Shown one piece after another: positions 34,496-46,589 of a stretch of 64,000 bases of DNA; position 1 is the first letter of the stretch, and each line of letters begins with the position of its first letter. Where the stretch lies: positions 22,006,750-22,070,749 of the forward strand of contig JAQFVV010012396.1 in the NCBI GenBank assembly GCA_028023455.1. The letters run 5' to 3'. The notes beneath the pieces are model-generated. The model ran no database searches. It worked only from the letters and a program-made list of their open reading frames with translations, and had not been told where the DNA came from. This stretch comes from Epiperipatus broadwayi (taxonomy: Eukaryota > Onychophora > Udeonychophora > Euonychophora > Peripatidae). The position numbers and the translations under genes were made by a program.

Positions 34496-36945
34496 TGTAA
34501 CAGTCAAAACATGTCTATCTCGCTAACACACTGTAAAATTTAAACCCGGGACATAGAACTCAACCCTAGGAGAGTTACCTCCCAGAAATCTCAAGTTTGA
34601 ATCCAAAGTCCAAACTCCACAACGCCCTCTACGTGATAACACATTTGATGCTACTAATAATATAATTTCATGCCGGTGCCGGTGATCAGGGAGCAAACAA
34701 AAGACTCTAAATCTAAAATAGCCCTAGGTTGATTTAACAATAACTTATAGATGTGCCAAAGATAAGTTTAATGGACTATGTAATTTATATTGCACCCCAA
34801 ATAAATAGAGAAAAGGAAATAAATTTATAAATAAGATTTTATTAATTTGGTAATAAAATAATTTAGCGATATAAATTGGATAGTTATATAATAAACAAAC
34901 AAGATGGCTGATACCTCGTACTTGGGTTCGTTTAGATAAAGTGTCTATAATATATTGATACGGTAGGCATATGCAAGTCACGTAAAGTCTAATAGAGTTT
35001 GAAATATTCTAAAACATTTATAACTGGAGATTTAAATGGAGATTGAGAGTCGCTCGTGAATAGATTATAAGATCAAGCTACACTGAATGGATTTGAAATT
35101 CATTTGAATAGAATTCTTTTAATAAGTAAAGGGAAATATACGGCGGTGCTAGCGAGTATATGCTGAGGAGGGGTGCAGTTTATGAGTATGCAACTTTCAA
35201 GGATGGCAAAAGGTCTTGGCATTGGATAGGCATTCTGCCTTTTATTTGGGACGTCTCTAGCCCACTCACAGCTCAAGCCTGGCCCGCACCCAGGAGCTTC
35301 GTAACTGTGTGGACATACGCGAAATAATTCCCATGTGCCATTTTAGCACATGACTGGGAACCATGGAGTAAAATTTAGGGAAACAGCTTCGAACGATGAT
35401 GACCTTTGCCAACAGGAGGATTCCAGCACCCATGCATATTTACTAGCAACACAGCTTAATTTTCATAAGAATTAATAAAATAAAGAGCAATTCGTTAATT
35501 AAGAAACAGAAATAGCTCGATCTCGACTTTCATATTTGAATAGCCAGCAGACTCTCAACAAAACTTAAGATAAATAACTATTCATTTAACAAAATTTTAT
35601 ACGCAAAAATATACTTTGAAACATATATATGAGATACTTTTAAATAGAAACGATGGGAAGGGGGGGGGAATGCGTGTTTGCGGTTTATAAACTAAGATGG
35701 CAACCACGCATCATTTAACTTCCCTACGTAACTCGCATTAGTCTAAAGAAATTAATTATACATTTCATAATAACACATTGAAATTAAAAATTTATTAATA
35801 TAATAGAAGATCAACCCAAGCACAAATTCAGCATGCATTAGAAAAACATTTAAATAAATACATTTATAGAATATACAAAATTGTTAGCTTTAGCTCGAAG
35901 TTTTCCAAGATCTCGGGTTGATTTTAATTACCTTGTTCTTTTAACTGTGTTCGTGGGAATTTCCAAACTTGTAGCAAAGTTCTTAAGTAAAATTATGAGT
36001 TTTCTTCGATTCATGGTTCCGCAGCAGCAGTTAGAAGATTTTAGGAGCAGCATACCATTGGGCTGATTCAGTTGGATTTCATGATACGGTGACAGGACAT
36101 CAAATTTTGAATGACAGACGGCCGAGGCGCAGGATCCCGAGGAAAGACAGCGATTGCCCCGTTACCCTGACATTCTGAGGTTAAACTATTTTACAACTGG
36201 ATTTACTGTCACGATCAGGTAGCTTAATTAATAACTCTGTCTAATCATCTAATTATAATCAATCAGCCCTATTTATAGTCTCTCCTTGATTACCATCTAA
36301 CCCTGCGGTGATGAAATCCATTCTTTAATTATTACACATTTGAAAAACACGGATTACATTTTCTAATTAAAATCTGTTCGTAAACACTGTTTTATCTCAT
36401 CAAATCTACTGGCACCAATATGATTAAAATTAGCTACTATTGTTCTTTCTCTACCCTCACTGATTTAAAAATGATGACATGTTTTTGAATAATATTTTAC
36501 AACGCTTTACATTTATCAAACACTATTTCTGAATTTAATTTCCAGAAACATTTCTCAGTGATATTATTTCTTAAAGACAAATAATTATAATGAAATAACA
36601 TCACAAATAAATCGATTCAAAAACAACTTTTAAATAAAATATTTTGATATTTTTTTAAATATTATCACAGTATGTGTGTAGATGAGAATATGTGACCTAC
36701 TTTATTGTACAAGCATATATACGTAATATATAATCGACGGTTTGAAAATAAAACCGTTTAAAAACAATTTTAATTATTATTAAACCCAGGGCACCCCATT
36801 ATACATATAAATTTAGGCGGGATTTCGGTAAATATACCCAGTACACACACAATACGATGAAATTAGGGTTTTAAATAAGGCATGAGGGTAGGAAACAGGC
36901 AGGCAAGGCGAAACTAAGATTGGTACGGCAAATCTTACTGTTTCA
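34496..36945 (-). mobile_element. solo LTR related to the 24.1-31.3 kb element
   Basis: On the minus strand this 2450-bp segment starts TGAAACAGTAAGATTTG, identical over 17 bases to the tip of the 3' LTR of the intact element, and ends ACATGTTTTGACTGTTACA, identical to the end of its 5' LTR. Length is within 50 bp of those LTRs. TA repeats flank both sides. Most of the interior appears diverged, so it belongs to a related subfamily. No internal domain or second LTR adjoins it, so it is a solo LTR left by recombination. The tip can again form a hairpin (TAAGATT / AATCTTA). Local GC-rich patches occur near 35230-35330 and 36110-36170. Confidence 0.75.
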
Positions 36946-36997
36946 ATATATATATGTAAAATAAATAAAAATATCCGTTAATTAAAAATAATATTGT

Positions 36998-37237
36998 AAT
37001 TATAATTGAAATAATATTTTTAAACGGTTTATAAACAATTCAAACAATCTTTAAATCCGCAGAAGTACTTTCGGTTACTTTCAAACCTGCCTCAACTGCT
37101 ATTAAATTCAAAAACTAAAAGCTTTTAGTTTTTGAATTTAATAGCAGTTGAGGCAGGTTTGAAAGTAACCAAAAGTACTTCTGCGGATTTAAAGATTGTT
37201 TGAATTGTTTATAAACCGTTTAAAAATATTTCAATTA

Positions 37238-37242
<5 letters not shown>
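36998..37242. mobile_element. near-perfect 245-bp palindrome (foldback family, copy 2)
   Basis: The left arm (36998-37121, 124 bp) and right arm (37122-37242, 121 bp) are inverted copies with no spacer. Only one substitution and one 3-bp indel separate them. The centre is ACTAAAAGCTTTTAGT. The arms contain TCCGCAGAAGTACTTT and CCTGCCTCAACTGCTATT, the core also seen in the 8755-8908 foldback. The near identity points to recent formation or gene-conversion-like correction. It sits between the solo LTR and a (TA)n tract. It would extrude as a cruciform or give a long hairpin RNA if transcribed. Confidence 0.85.

Positions 37243-37280
<38 letters not shown>
37241..37280. repeat. (TA)n microsatellite
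   Basis: About 19 TA units between the palindrome and the TGTAACAG at 37281. Confidence 0.9.
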
Positions 37281-37283
<3 letters not shown>

Positions 37284-39791
37284 AACAGGAGAAAGATATT
37301 TGAGATTCGTATATACTGACCCTGGGGGTGCAACTAGTTCAAAAAAAGGAACTAGACATTTATTTTAGGGTCGACAGGATATGCGAATCAAAAGGGCACT
37401 GAACTACACTCAGGGAGGAACAAGATATCTTAAATATTATTTAGACAGTTGAGAAATCAAAGCACAAAGACAAACATCAGCCAAATAAATTTAAACAATT
37501 TATTAATTTTATAAGTTAGACAATATAGCAAGACATCTAGCCATGAATATAAAAGTGACTTATGGTAACATACGTATATTTACCAGAGAGTGCACAAGAG
37601 TACGACAAATATGAAGGCATTAAACATTTTGGCAATAAAATTCTCTCACTTAAAATATAAGAAATGGTAAGGATAATATCTTCTTGCTGGCCAGTTATAA
37701 AATTACAAAAACAAATAACAACCCTAGCTTCCTGAATCATGGATAATAAAACAGTTACTGTCCCACCGGAAATCAACGTAACCAGCACGTCCGTCCGAGC
37801 AGTAATATTCTAATTACTGTCGTTAAAACGTCGCAGGACTGCTGCACATAATACTACATTCAAAGTAAATGTGGTTGATCTCACTTACAAGACAGCAAAA
37901 GATATTTGATTATGATCTTATGTAATCCAGAAAGAAATGACTACTTTTAGACAACCCGAAGAAATAACTTGACAAATAGCCAGCAAAAAGATTTTGTTGA
38001 TTGCACAAAAAGCGCAAACAAAACATGCTTAAAGATTCTTTATTTTACAACTAAGGGCAGGTGAATAAATAAAGACTACAAAAACTGCCAATGCATTTTG
38101 TAATAGTTAACAAAATAATCAGGTATATATTAAACATATAAAATACAATCTCCTAATGCACTCTCTGATAAACGAAAATTGCAAACAAACTTGGAATCTT
38201 AAAACTAAGATTCCAAGACACACTTTTAATACTAGAAAAAGTACATACAGATAATAAATAATTAAAAACAATTAATACCATTTTAAAACATATTTATCAT
38301 TAGATTGAGTGGAGATTTAATTAAACGCAATTTATTTACCCTGGCTAGAATAGGAAAAAGTTTAGCTTATGGTAAGGCAGAGTTCTAGTGATTTAGTGAC
38401 GAGTGGGCACTTTGATAATAGTTCATTTTTCAGGTCCTTTGACTGTGGCAAGGTAGAGGCAGTGTTTATTTTAAAGGTTCATGGCATGACTGAAGAAGAG
38501 CTGGTAGGCGTGGGTCCGTCCCTTGTTTAAATTAGCCAGACGTTCTAATGATGGCAAAACTCACAGTGGTGGATTTTGACATCTTGCACAGCAACAAAGT
38601 TTGTCAATAATTATTTAAGTTTTTAGTAGGAATTAAATGTCTGAACAGCTACTCACAATGGTATCTCTTTGCAGGACATAATCCAAGTGTGTATCTAATA
38701 ATGAATCTCTTCTCTCTCCCTAAATTGGCAGGCTATTGTTGCCTCGCTACATTTCCTGCACAAAACTTTCATTAGTGTCCATTCTATATTCCAGGCAGGG
38801 CAAATATTAATTTCCTGATCAATCTAATTTAAGACTTCCAACCAGGGATAATTTAAACAAAAATGACAAACACAAAACTAAATCTCCGCTTTTTAGAATT
38901 AACTTTAAAAATAATTACAATAAAAGCAACAGGAATATATAATTAGCAAGCTTGCCTGTTTTTAATCAAATTGATTAAAACAGCGGTGAAAGTAAACTAT
39001 TTTACAATCAATTTTATAAACATTAAATAATCTTTTTTAAAATATAAATGGGTATGTGTTTTAAATAATAATAAAAAAATTGAGCATTAGACATTTAATG
39101 AAAATGAAATTGTTTTCCCTTTTTAATTTTAGTAATAAAACCATTGAATCGGAAATCAATACAGCTCAATATGTAAACTAAAGCTGAATGTAACTAATGT
39201 GTAACCAGTCTAATTCATATCACCTGCAAGTGACTTAAGATATCCTATATATATATATATGTAAAATACGGTTACATATAAACCATAAATGATTATAATC
39301 TCAATCATCACTTGCGTGTGAACCCAAAACTCAATTGTTAAATTGTATCCCTTAGTCACCTGTGAGTGAGACAAAATATATAGCCACATTATAATCATTA
39401 TTTTCATTTATTATATTATTTGGTTTCATTAAATTAATTTAAATTTAACTTTTGTTTCATGTCTCAATGTTGCTCATTGGTAGGTCATTATTGATTAGTT
39501 AATCATTAGTTAAGAATCACAATCCATACTTGATAATTTGGTTCTGCCACATCCATCATCTATATAGCTATACTAGTTAGTAGGTCAATTTCTCATAGTC
39601 TTGTGCTTTACCGATGTTCTACTGCCAGAATGTGATGAAGGAGAATGCTGCTGTGGCCTCATATGTGTCATCCACAAGGTGGTAACTCTTTGAGCATTAG
39701 TAAAAGAATTGGGGCTATATTAGACAATGTGGTTCATACCTCTCTATACTGTTCCACCTTGGGATGATTTACTAAAACTCTGACCATTACA
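37281..39791. mobile_element. candidate solo LTR
   Basis: TGTAACAG starts exactly where a TA tract ends, and CCATTACA at 39784-39791 is followed by ATATATTTA. The 2511-bp length is close to that of the LTRs at 24.1, 28.8 and 34.5 kb. The first 110 bp can fold into nested stems (CTAGTTC/GAACTAG inside GATTCGTATA/TATGCGAATC), in line with the terminal hairpins of the related LTRs. The right end is weaker, and the interior shows no obvious match to the intact LTR, so this is a candidate only. A TCACCTG repeat copy lies inside near the right end. Confidence 0.35.
39165..39375. repeat. repeat with TCACCTGYRAGTGA motif, copy 2
   Basis: Aligns with 34386-34484 and has three motif copies: TCACCTGCAAGTGA (from 39221), a variant TCACTTGCGTGTGA (from 39307) and TCACCTGTGAGTGA (from 39357). 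After the first comes a TA tract followed by GTAAAATA; the same GTAAAATA follows the TA repeats on the far side of the solo LTR at 36956, as expected if that LTR split copy 1 at this position. Confidence 0.55.
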
Positions 39792-42700
39792 ATATATTTA
39801 GATATGAGAAAAAAATATTAACACATAACATAAATTTTATTTGCAATAACTCTGAATTTTAACAGTACTAAAATCCATACGGATTAAAAAATATTTTTTG
39901 TAGAAAAGTGTAATGAAATTGGTAATGAAAAGATTTTTTTGGCAAAGTACCTAAAGAAATATTAAAAAATTCACTTAAAGATATTGATAAATTTCAAACC
40001 AGTATAAATTTAAACCAGAAATATAAATAGAGAATATAATTTTGAAGCATGGAGACAATTTTTTTTTATGAATGTAGGTTTTTATATATAACTGTCAGTG
40101 ATGTGAATTTTTTTAAAAAAAAAAACAATGTAATTTGTATTTTTTTATTACATTAATAATTAAATAGCAATCGTTAAAATGATTTAACTTTAAGAAATCT
40201 GACTTTGTGATTTTTTTTTTTAATTTATTAAAAGAGTTAATTGTTTTTGATTAGATTTTTGCTTAGTTTGTATGTTTATATAAAATCTATAATTTTAAGT
40301 CTGACCTCATATTAATGATGGAGAAAATTATATATTTTTTTTTAAAAAAGTGATCTGCCATATTGGTATTGGAAGAAGTAGCATTGTTAAAACTTTGATA
40401 GATTATTTAAAATTTTAAAAAGTATATATATATTTGATTTTTAGTTATTTTGATATCATTCAATAATATCAAGCATAAAAAGTATTAAATTTAAAAAGAA
40501 AAAAAACTTCTAAATAATCATGTTAAAATTCTGACAGAATAAGAGGAATATCCATATCGTGAAACTAACAAAAAATTAACTTTTAAATCTTTTATGCAAT
40601 ATTACAGAGATTTATTAAAGTAAATTAATATTTACTAAGGCAATAAACCTAAAGCATGTGCTATTGAAAATGCAAAGGTAGGGACCTCTATCGATCTTAA
40701 CCACAAGCTTAGGCATTGGAAGAAAAGAGGGGAACACTTCTTTACTTCAACCTACTTTCTATATAAATAGGTGAAGCTGAAGCAGTTACATCTGAGAGTG
40801 TGAAGCTATTCAATACTTCACTGATTAAGTCCACAATTCCTATTATACATTAGTACTCACAAAATCTTTCGATTTACAATGAGTCATGGAAAGATCTTAT
40901 AGTTAGAAATCAATTACAATAATTTAAAGTTGTAATTATAAATTTATTTAACGCACATTGATTACATAAGTAATATTTACTAAGGCAATTGTTTTACCTA
41001 AAAATCATGAAGTGTGGCAAAACAATGAGATTTGAATTAATGATAAATAAACATGTTAGCATAAGAACTGAAAAAATAAAATATAACTGGGGCAAAAATA
41101 AGTAGTCAAACAAATATTTTTGCCTGAAAATTTATGATGATGGTTACTTATAATAATATTATGCATTATTTCCAAAATGTTCAAATAATCTCTGCATTTC
41201 TTATGCTTTTTTCATATTATAAACTAATTTAATAGGCTGAAACACTTTACAAAACACTAAGAAACTTTTTTCATTAGTAAGCAGTTTTATAATATCTAAT
41301 AGCACAATCTTCATTAATTCAATAATATTTTCCTAATATATTAGTGTCAGAACATGTAAAAATATTTGATAATTTGGAAATGTATAATTTTACATATTTA
41401 GATGGAAAGATCTTGCAGAAGTCAACCTTTTAAATCAAGTAAGATTGACAAACATAACATGAATAAATTATAAACTAAGTTTCTGTACTCAGTTCACAAA
41501 CCATGTCATGTAGTAGATTCACAATAAAAAAAACCCATAAAATTAATAGAAAGTAGGTTTCTAGACAATCTGACCATTAGCACATGATTTAAATTCATTT
41601 TTAGTACATATTCAGTTCTTATCTGTTCACAGTGATTTAAGTTAAAATATAATTGATATGACATGTTGAGTTGATGAAGTAAAGAAACTTTCTTACATTC
41701 TTATTTTAAAAGATAGTGGGAATAATTGATATATCACCTAAGGTATTGAGCTAAATTTTAAGAGAGATTGTAATAAGAATAAGTTAAGTAGGTTTGCAAT
41801 TACTCAGGTTAAGCAGATATAATCTTATATAAAAAGTGTATATAAATTGTTCAATTTAAAAAATACTTATGAATGCAATACTAAGGTGAACTGAAGGATT
41901 TCTTATGCAATCATGTAAAAAGTCAATTCACTAAGGATTATTTTTTCTGTAATTTCAAAATAATAATGAAGAATGTCAGTCCATTTATTTTTACCATTTC
42001 AATAATCTGCCATCAATATCAGACATTTTCTTGAATATCTTCATTGGTAATAAAATACCAATGTGCATTGCTGGAAAGCTAAGTAGAAAAGGGTCAAATG
42101 CCTTTTCCTATATGATGTCTGCCTGTATAGATCAAGATCTCACATGTATTTAGAAAATTATCATAATCATTCTGTAAAAATCCTGTTTGTAAATTATATA
42201 TATATAAATTTTATTTCTCAAAATTATTCTAAAAACTTTCAGAAGAAAAAAAACTGTTATTGCCACACTACAATCCTTAGGAAAGAGTTGTTTATTTCTT
42301 TACAAGCTGATGAGTTAAAATGTTCCCAAAGATTGCATCATCCTATTAAAATAATGCAAGGACAATTAATCTGAGTCAAAAAATAACTGTCTAAAGCAGC
42401 TTCAATCTTCATTTGTATCAAGCTTCACCATTCATGAAAATTCTCAAACAAAGAATTTTTTCACATAAACTTTCAAAGGAAACTTTCCAAAACCTAATAA
42501 AGATTTTATTTTTTTTGTATAAATATTGCATTTTTTTTTTATTTTATAGAGATTTTGGAGATAATAATTACTTGCCTAGGTAATACAAAATTTAAATAAT
42601 TATATATTTTTATGGGCACATACATCCTCAATATATAACTGAATAAATGAGTATGCATGTTATTAATATTCTAGTTCATGAGGAATAAACCAAAGGATCA

Positions 42701-43306
42701 ACAATTTTTAATTACAGTTTAAACATTAGGGAAACTTACATTATCCTTTTGTTTGATTCCCACATTGTATTTTTTTCTTTTATCTTCTGAATATTAACAA
42801 AAGCTTTGTGTATAACATTTATTTAATGATGTTTGCAGCAGTCTTTGCAAGTTAAACTTTGTAAATTAATGATCAAAGCTGTTAAAGTTTATTAATTTGA
42901 TTTTGTTTATTATTCTGTTAGTGATGTTAAATAAAATATTTTTATTAATAAATTTGTATTTGTAGGACTTATTAAGATTATCCCTCATCTCACATAAAAT
43001 CTTTGGCCACATATCAGATTTAATATATCATTATCATTAATTCCCTCAGATTATTAATTATTGATTATTTTAATTCTTTAAGTACATTTTAAAGTCAATA
43101 AAATTACCCTTTGATTTTAGATATATGCTATTATAGTACCTTGTTTTCACGTTAATATTTATATGAATGAAATAAAATAGATTTTGTATGAGTAACTAAA
43201 TTTCATCATTTATAAAAATTTTGATGGGATTTTTTTTTATTTATTCACTATAAATAAATTCAACCATCCCTATATTTATTAGAGAAACTTTTCATGCTCT
43301 TATGAA
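39792..43306. other. AT-rich noncoding stretch
   Basis: No gene, RNA or element boundary seen in this 3.5 kb. A patch of mixed composition near 40680-40850 has no identifiable structure. Confidence 0.4.
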
Positions 43307-43431
43307 TGGTTACAAGTTTATACCTGAACTTACTGTAATCATACTTTTGTATAATTACAAATTGCCATTCTAATAACATGGCCCAAGAATAATTGTTAGT
43401 CTTAAACAGTAAGTTTATAAACTTGAAACCA
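43307..43431. repeat. stem-loop with 25-30-bp arms
   Basis: TGGTTACAAGTTTATA ... CTTACTGT pairs with ACAGTAAG ... TATAAACTTGAAACCA, with one small insertion, around a loop of about 65 bp. It may be a short foldback element. Confidence 0.5.
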
Positions 43432-43730
43432 ATGAGAGAATTATCAAAGTAAGTAAATGATTTATCTCACAATCAAAATAATATTTTTTTTAAATTTCAT
43501 TTATTTAATCTATATATCTTTTTCACTGGGATAAAAAAAAACAATAAAATGTAACAATAATTCTTACTACAGAAAAAAAAGATAGAATTGTACTGTATAT
43601 GCATGTTCAATGATTTTATTTATAGACAGCAAAGGAAAGAAAATCCCTGGACTACTATTTTATAATTATTGTATTTATTGGAAAATATTATTAGTTATTT
43701 AATATTGTTATAACAATAATCTAGTATTAT

Positions 43731-44280
43731 GGATATGACTAACCCCAATTTGTCAGACAGGTCTAATCTGGATCTCCAAGAAATTATAAATATGTTCAAG
43801 GAATTAAAGGCAGAGATATAAAATACCTCTAAATTTTAGAAACAAATTTGGAAGATAATTTTAAAAAGTTTAAAGAGAAGTTATCAGATAATTCTAAAAA
43901 GTTGGAGAAGTTAGAAGTTTAATTTAAAGAAGCAGAAGTTGTGAAAGGTAAATTAGAAAAGATGCAAATTGAAAATGTAACATTGGGAGATTGAATCTAT
44001 AACATTGAAAAAAAAAGATAGAATAAGCAAGGGAGGAAATTAAAACAGAGATTTAGGAGATTAACAAAAAGTTACAAGAATCACAAAAAATATGTAAAAG
44101 TTTTCAAAGACAAATCATGAAATACAATATGCTCTAATAGGAGAGTTTAAAAAATTTAAGATCAAAATGAAATATTCATTTCATATGTGATGCAAGGAAT
44201 GTGAAACTAAGATTGAATATACCAAAGAAAAGAATGAGATGACCACAATATTGACTGAAACACTATTTTATAAAATTATT
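43731..44280 (+). pseudogene. decayed coiled-coil ORF (retroelement Gag or ORF1-like)
   Basis: Starting at ATG 43731 the frame gives NPNLSDRSNLDLQEIINMF, then breaks. Other frames continue with charged, heptad-like stretches such as LEDNFKKFKEKLSDNSKKL and LEKMQIENVTLGD, and near the end CKECETKIEYTKEKNE. At least five stops or shifts occur in 550 bp. The charged, helical composition resembles the N-terminal half of LTR-element Gag or a LINE ORF1, and differs from the AT background. The family is not identified. Confidence 0.4.
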
Positions 44281-44380
44281 ATATAGATAAAATTCATTAA
44301 AAGTGAAATAACATATTCGATTATCCAAACTTCTGTAATTTTATAAAACATAACATGTAAAGTGCATAGAATTCTCTATT

Positions 44381-44697
44381 AATAAAAACAAATCATATAT
44401 TCTTTTTCCTTAACTACTTCCGGTTTGTCGGCGACGATTGCGCTCGTTAATGTTCGTTTGTTGAAGTTCGTTTTTCTGTTTGAAATTATGGAAAAACTAT
44501 AAGGACTACGCATGCGCCTATACCATAATTCTCTTCGTCGTTTTTTCCTCTTTTCGTAGGTAGTCGCCATTTTTCTGTAAGTTAAAAAATAAAATTTTTA
44601 TTAATTTTTTTGCGAATAAGGTCAATTTTTTTAAAATTTTTTTTCACAATTTGTTAGATTAACGGAAACGAAAGTACGCAAAATAAATGAACGGGAC
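44381..44697 (+). promoter_or_regulatory. CpG-rich promoter with ETS, NRF1 and YY1-like sites
   Basis: CpGs are much denser here than in the surrounding DNA. Recognisable motifs in order are CTTCCGGTTT (ETS type), CGCATGCGCC (NRF1 type) and GTCGCCATTTTT (YY1 type, reversed). This set is typical of TATA-less housekeeping promoters. A four-codon upstream ORF starts at ATG 44687 and its stop overlaps the main start at 44698, suggesting translational damping. The minus strand also has a 63-codon open frame beginning at the YY1 site; a bidirectional promoter is possible but not supported further. Confidence 0.5.
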
Positions 44698-45138
44698 ATG
44701 ATGGCCTCTGATACGGATTATTCCAGCGGTGATGAATTTGTCCCATATAAGCCCTTTGACTCCGAGGATAGTGTTAGTTGTAGTGATCTTGAAGAATATT
44801 TTTCGTCATCAGAAGAAGAAACTCCTTTACCAGCCAAAAAAAAAAAAACTACGAGTGCTTTTCTGGATGATATCAATACACCAGGCCTGTCAATGAGTGT
44901 TCCCAACAATATCAATCGGCCAGGACCTTCATCTAGTAACAGTAATCTGTGTCCGAACGTAATCTGCAAACCTGTGAATGTAGAGAATTTTACTAAAACT
45001 CCAGGTTTGAAGTTTTCTATAGTAGATTTTTTTTTAATGTTATTTGATAAAAAACTTTTATCAACTATTATCGAAGAAATACTAATAAATATGCCACTCA
45101 AAAAAAATGACACTGATTTTTTACTCTGTGATAGGTAG
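44698..45138 (+). CDS. piggyBac-like N-terminal protein (truncated or first exon)
   Basis: A 146-codon frame. Residues 1-45 are acidic and serine-rich (SSSEEET), followed by a basic PAKKKKTT patch and a proline/serine linker with RPGPSSSN. The last 45 residues contain FTKTPGLKFSIVDFFLMLF and DKKLLSTIIEE. An acidic N-terminus followed by F-x-x-x-x-GL, a D-F-F helix and I-x-E-E matches the start of piggyBac and PGBD-type transposases, which normally run 500-600 residues. The DDD catalytic domain is absent here. The frame stops at TAG, overlapping a possible donor (GATAG/GTAGCA). A further piggyBac-like piece (ITDYFFQLVNKIWHDE) lies at about 45460-45580. Two ATGs are adjacent (44698, 44701). A domesticated gene or a transposon relic are both possible. 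Confidence 0.45.
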   Translation: MMASDTDYSSGDEFVPYKPFDSEDSVSCSDLEEYFSSSEEETPLPAKKKKTTSAFLDDINTPGLSMSVPNNINRPGPSSSNSNLCPNVICKPVNVENFTKTPGLKFSIVDFFLMLFDKKLLSTIIEEILINMPLKKNDTDFLLCDR

Positions 45139-46430
45139 CACATATGAAAGGTAATGTTTTTATTATTGTTTTTTTTTTGTTGGTTTGTTTTAGTGACCAG
45201 CACAATGGATGAATGGTTGACACACTGATTCAAGACTATTTACAATTTAATTCCTCTCTAGCAAATTGATTGTATATAATGCAGTAATTTTTTTCTGTTT
45301 TTACTAATTTTTGTTTTACTAACATGGTTTTCATTGTTTTTGTTTTACTAATTTAGTTTTTATTTGTTGTTTTATTAACTTGTTTTTTTACTAACTTCAT
45401 TTTATACTTTATAGGCATATGACTGCCTGATTGCCTTCCTTATTAGAATTTTGTTTCAGCTTCATTACTGATTACTTTTTCCAATTGGTAAACAAGATCT
45501 GGCATGATGAAATATTTTGCATATTTATATTAGCATATATGAACAGGTATGCTTCTCTGGAAGACGTATCTTGGAAGAGGTAGAATATAAACATTTTTTA
45601 TATAAATATCTGCCATAGAACCTTTTTAGTAATCATTGTCTGCCTCTTGAAATGAGAAATTTGTAAATTGTTTTCTGTATTGGCAATGATTATTCAGTAT
45701 GATGATGATGTTATAAACAAGGTTGGTTTATCCAAAGTCTAAAATCAAAATAGTGCATCTTGTTTAACAGGCTTTTGAGTTTTCCCATAACCATTAGCAG
45801 AACTTTCATGATTCATACATATACACCACTTTTATAATATACATATACCTGTACTATGATGATGATGATATTTTATTTTTTATTGTATTTATAATGGTAA
45901 GTAATAATTTTCCACTTCCTTCAATATTTTTATATTCTGTTAGAATTTTAATTTTTTTATTTTTTATCTTTTATTAGGGAGAACTCTTTTCTTCCAGGCG
46001 CCTTGACAATTTGCAACAGTTGGGGTAGAAGATAAAAATGAAGAACTCTTATAGGAACATTTTCGGACATTGTAAAGCTATGGATTATCTCAGGTAAGAC
46101 TTATTATATATCTTTAGAAAGATTTTTTTGTGAGGAATACAAAGAAATTATCACTGAAGATGTAATTTGCATTTTAATTAATGTTAATTTCCAAATTATG
46201 AACAAACAATAAAATAATAATTATTTCGGTTGTGAAAATTTCTTTTTTTCCTTATTTTTTATATAGTTATCATTATTTATTTTATGCTTATTGTTTTCCT
46301 TAGTTTTTCTAGTTTCTAGCAATGTAATTGTTTTTGCTCTAACATAATTCAAACTGAAGTTATTGTGAAAATTGTGTATCAGGCCAGTATTTTAAAAAGT
46401 TCAATATGGCGGCTTGAAGCTGAAATAGTT
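45139..46430 (+). other. noncoding; possible introns and one exon-like segment
   Basis: AT-rich with two short ATG repeats (about 45700 and 45856). A segment from about 45979 to 46093 is bounded by an acceptor-like TTTTATTAG and a donor-like CTCAG/GTAAGA, but all frames contain stops, so it could only be untranslated exon sequence. It is weak evidence for a spliced transcript from the 44.4-kb promoter. Confidence 0.3.
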
Positions 46431-46436
46431 AAGATA

Positions 46437-46577
46437 GAAACTCAGACTTTCACATGACCCACAACTCTCAGTGCTATCATATATTGCAGTCCCACCTAAT
46501 AAACATATGTGGGATCAGGTGGGTCAGTAATATAAGATGGCACTGAGAATTGTGAGTTGTGTGAAAGTCTGAGTTTG
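46437..46577. mobile_element. short foldback with tRNA-like outer ends
   Basis: Arms of 61 bp (46437-46497 and 46517-46577) are inverted copies around a 19-bp spacer, with strong matches such as CTCAGACTTTCACA and TCAGTGC. The right arm ends GAGTTTGAATCCTGC, a tRNA B box (46571 onward). GGATCAGGTGGGTCAGTA, near the centre about 50 bp upstream, resembles an A box. As at 11901-12406, the tRNA-like end points outwards. Confidence 0.6.
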
Positions 46578-46589
46578 AATCCTGCATAT

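Noticed and set aside
39200-39276. 77-bp TGTAACC...GGTTACA unit as a separate tiny transposon
   Set aside because: The termini lie within the TCACCTG repeat, and the match to copy 1 continues outside them, so they are not element ends.
44379-44570. 63-codon basic open frame on the minus strand in the promoter region
   Set aside because: Its start coincides with a YY1-type motif and the rest covers promoter motifs; no domain recognised. Its arginine-rich start recalls Harbinger proteins only superficially.
45979-46093. Exon flanked by acceptor- and donor-like sites
   Set aside because: All three frames contain stops and there is no protein similarity; it is mentioned only as a possible untranslated exon.
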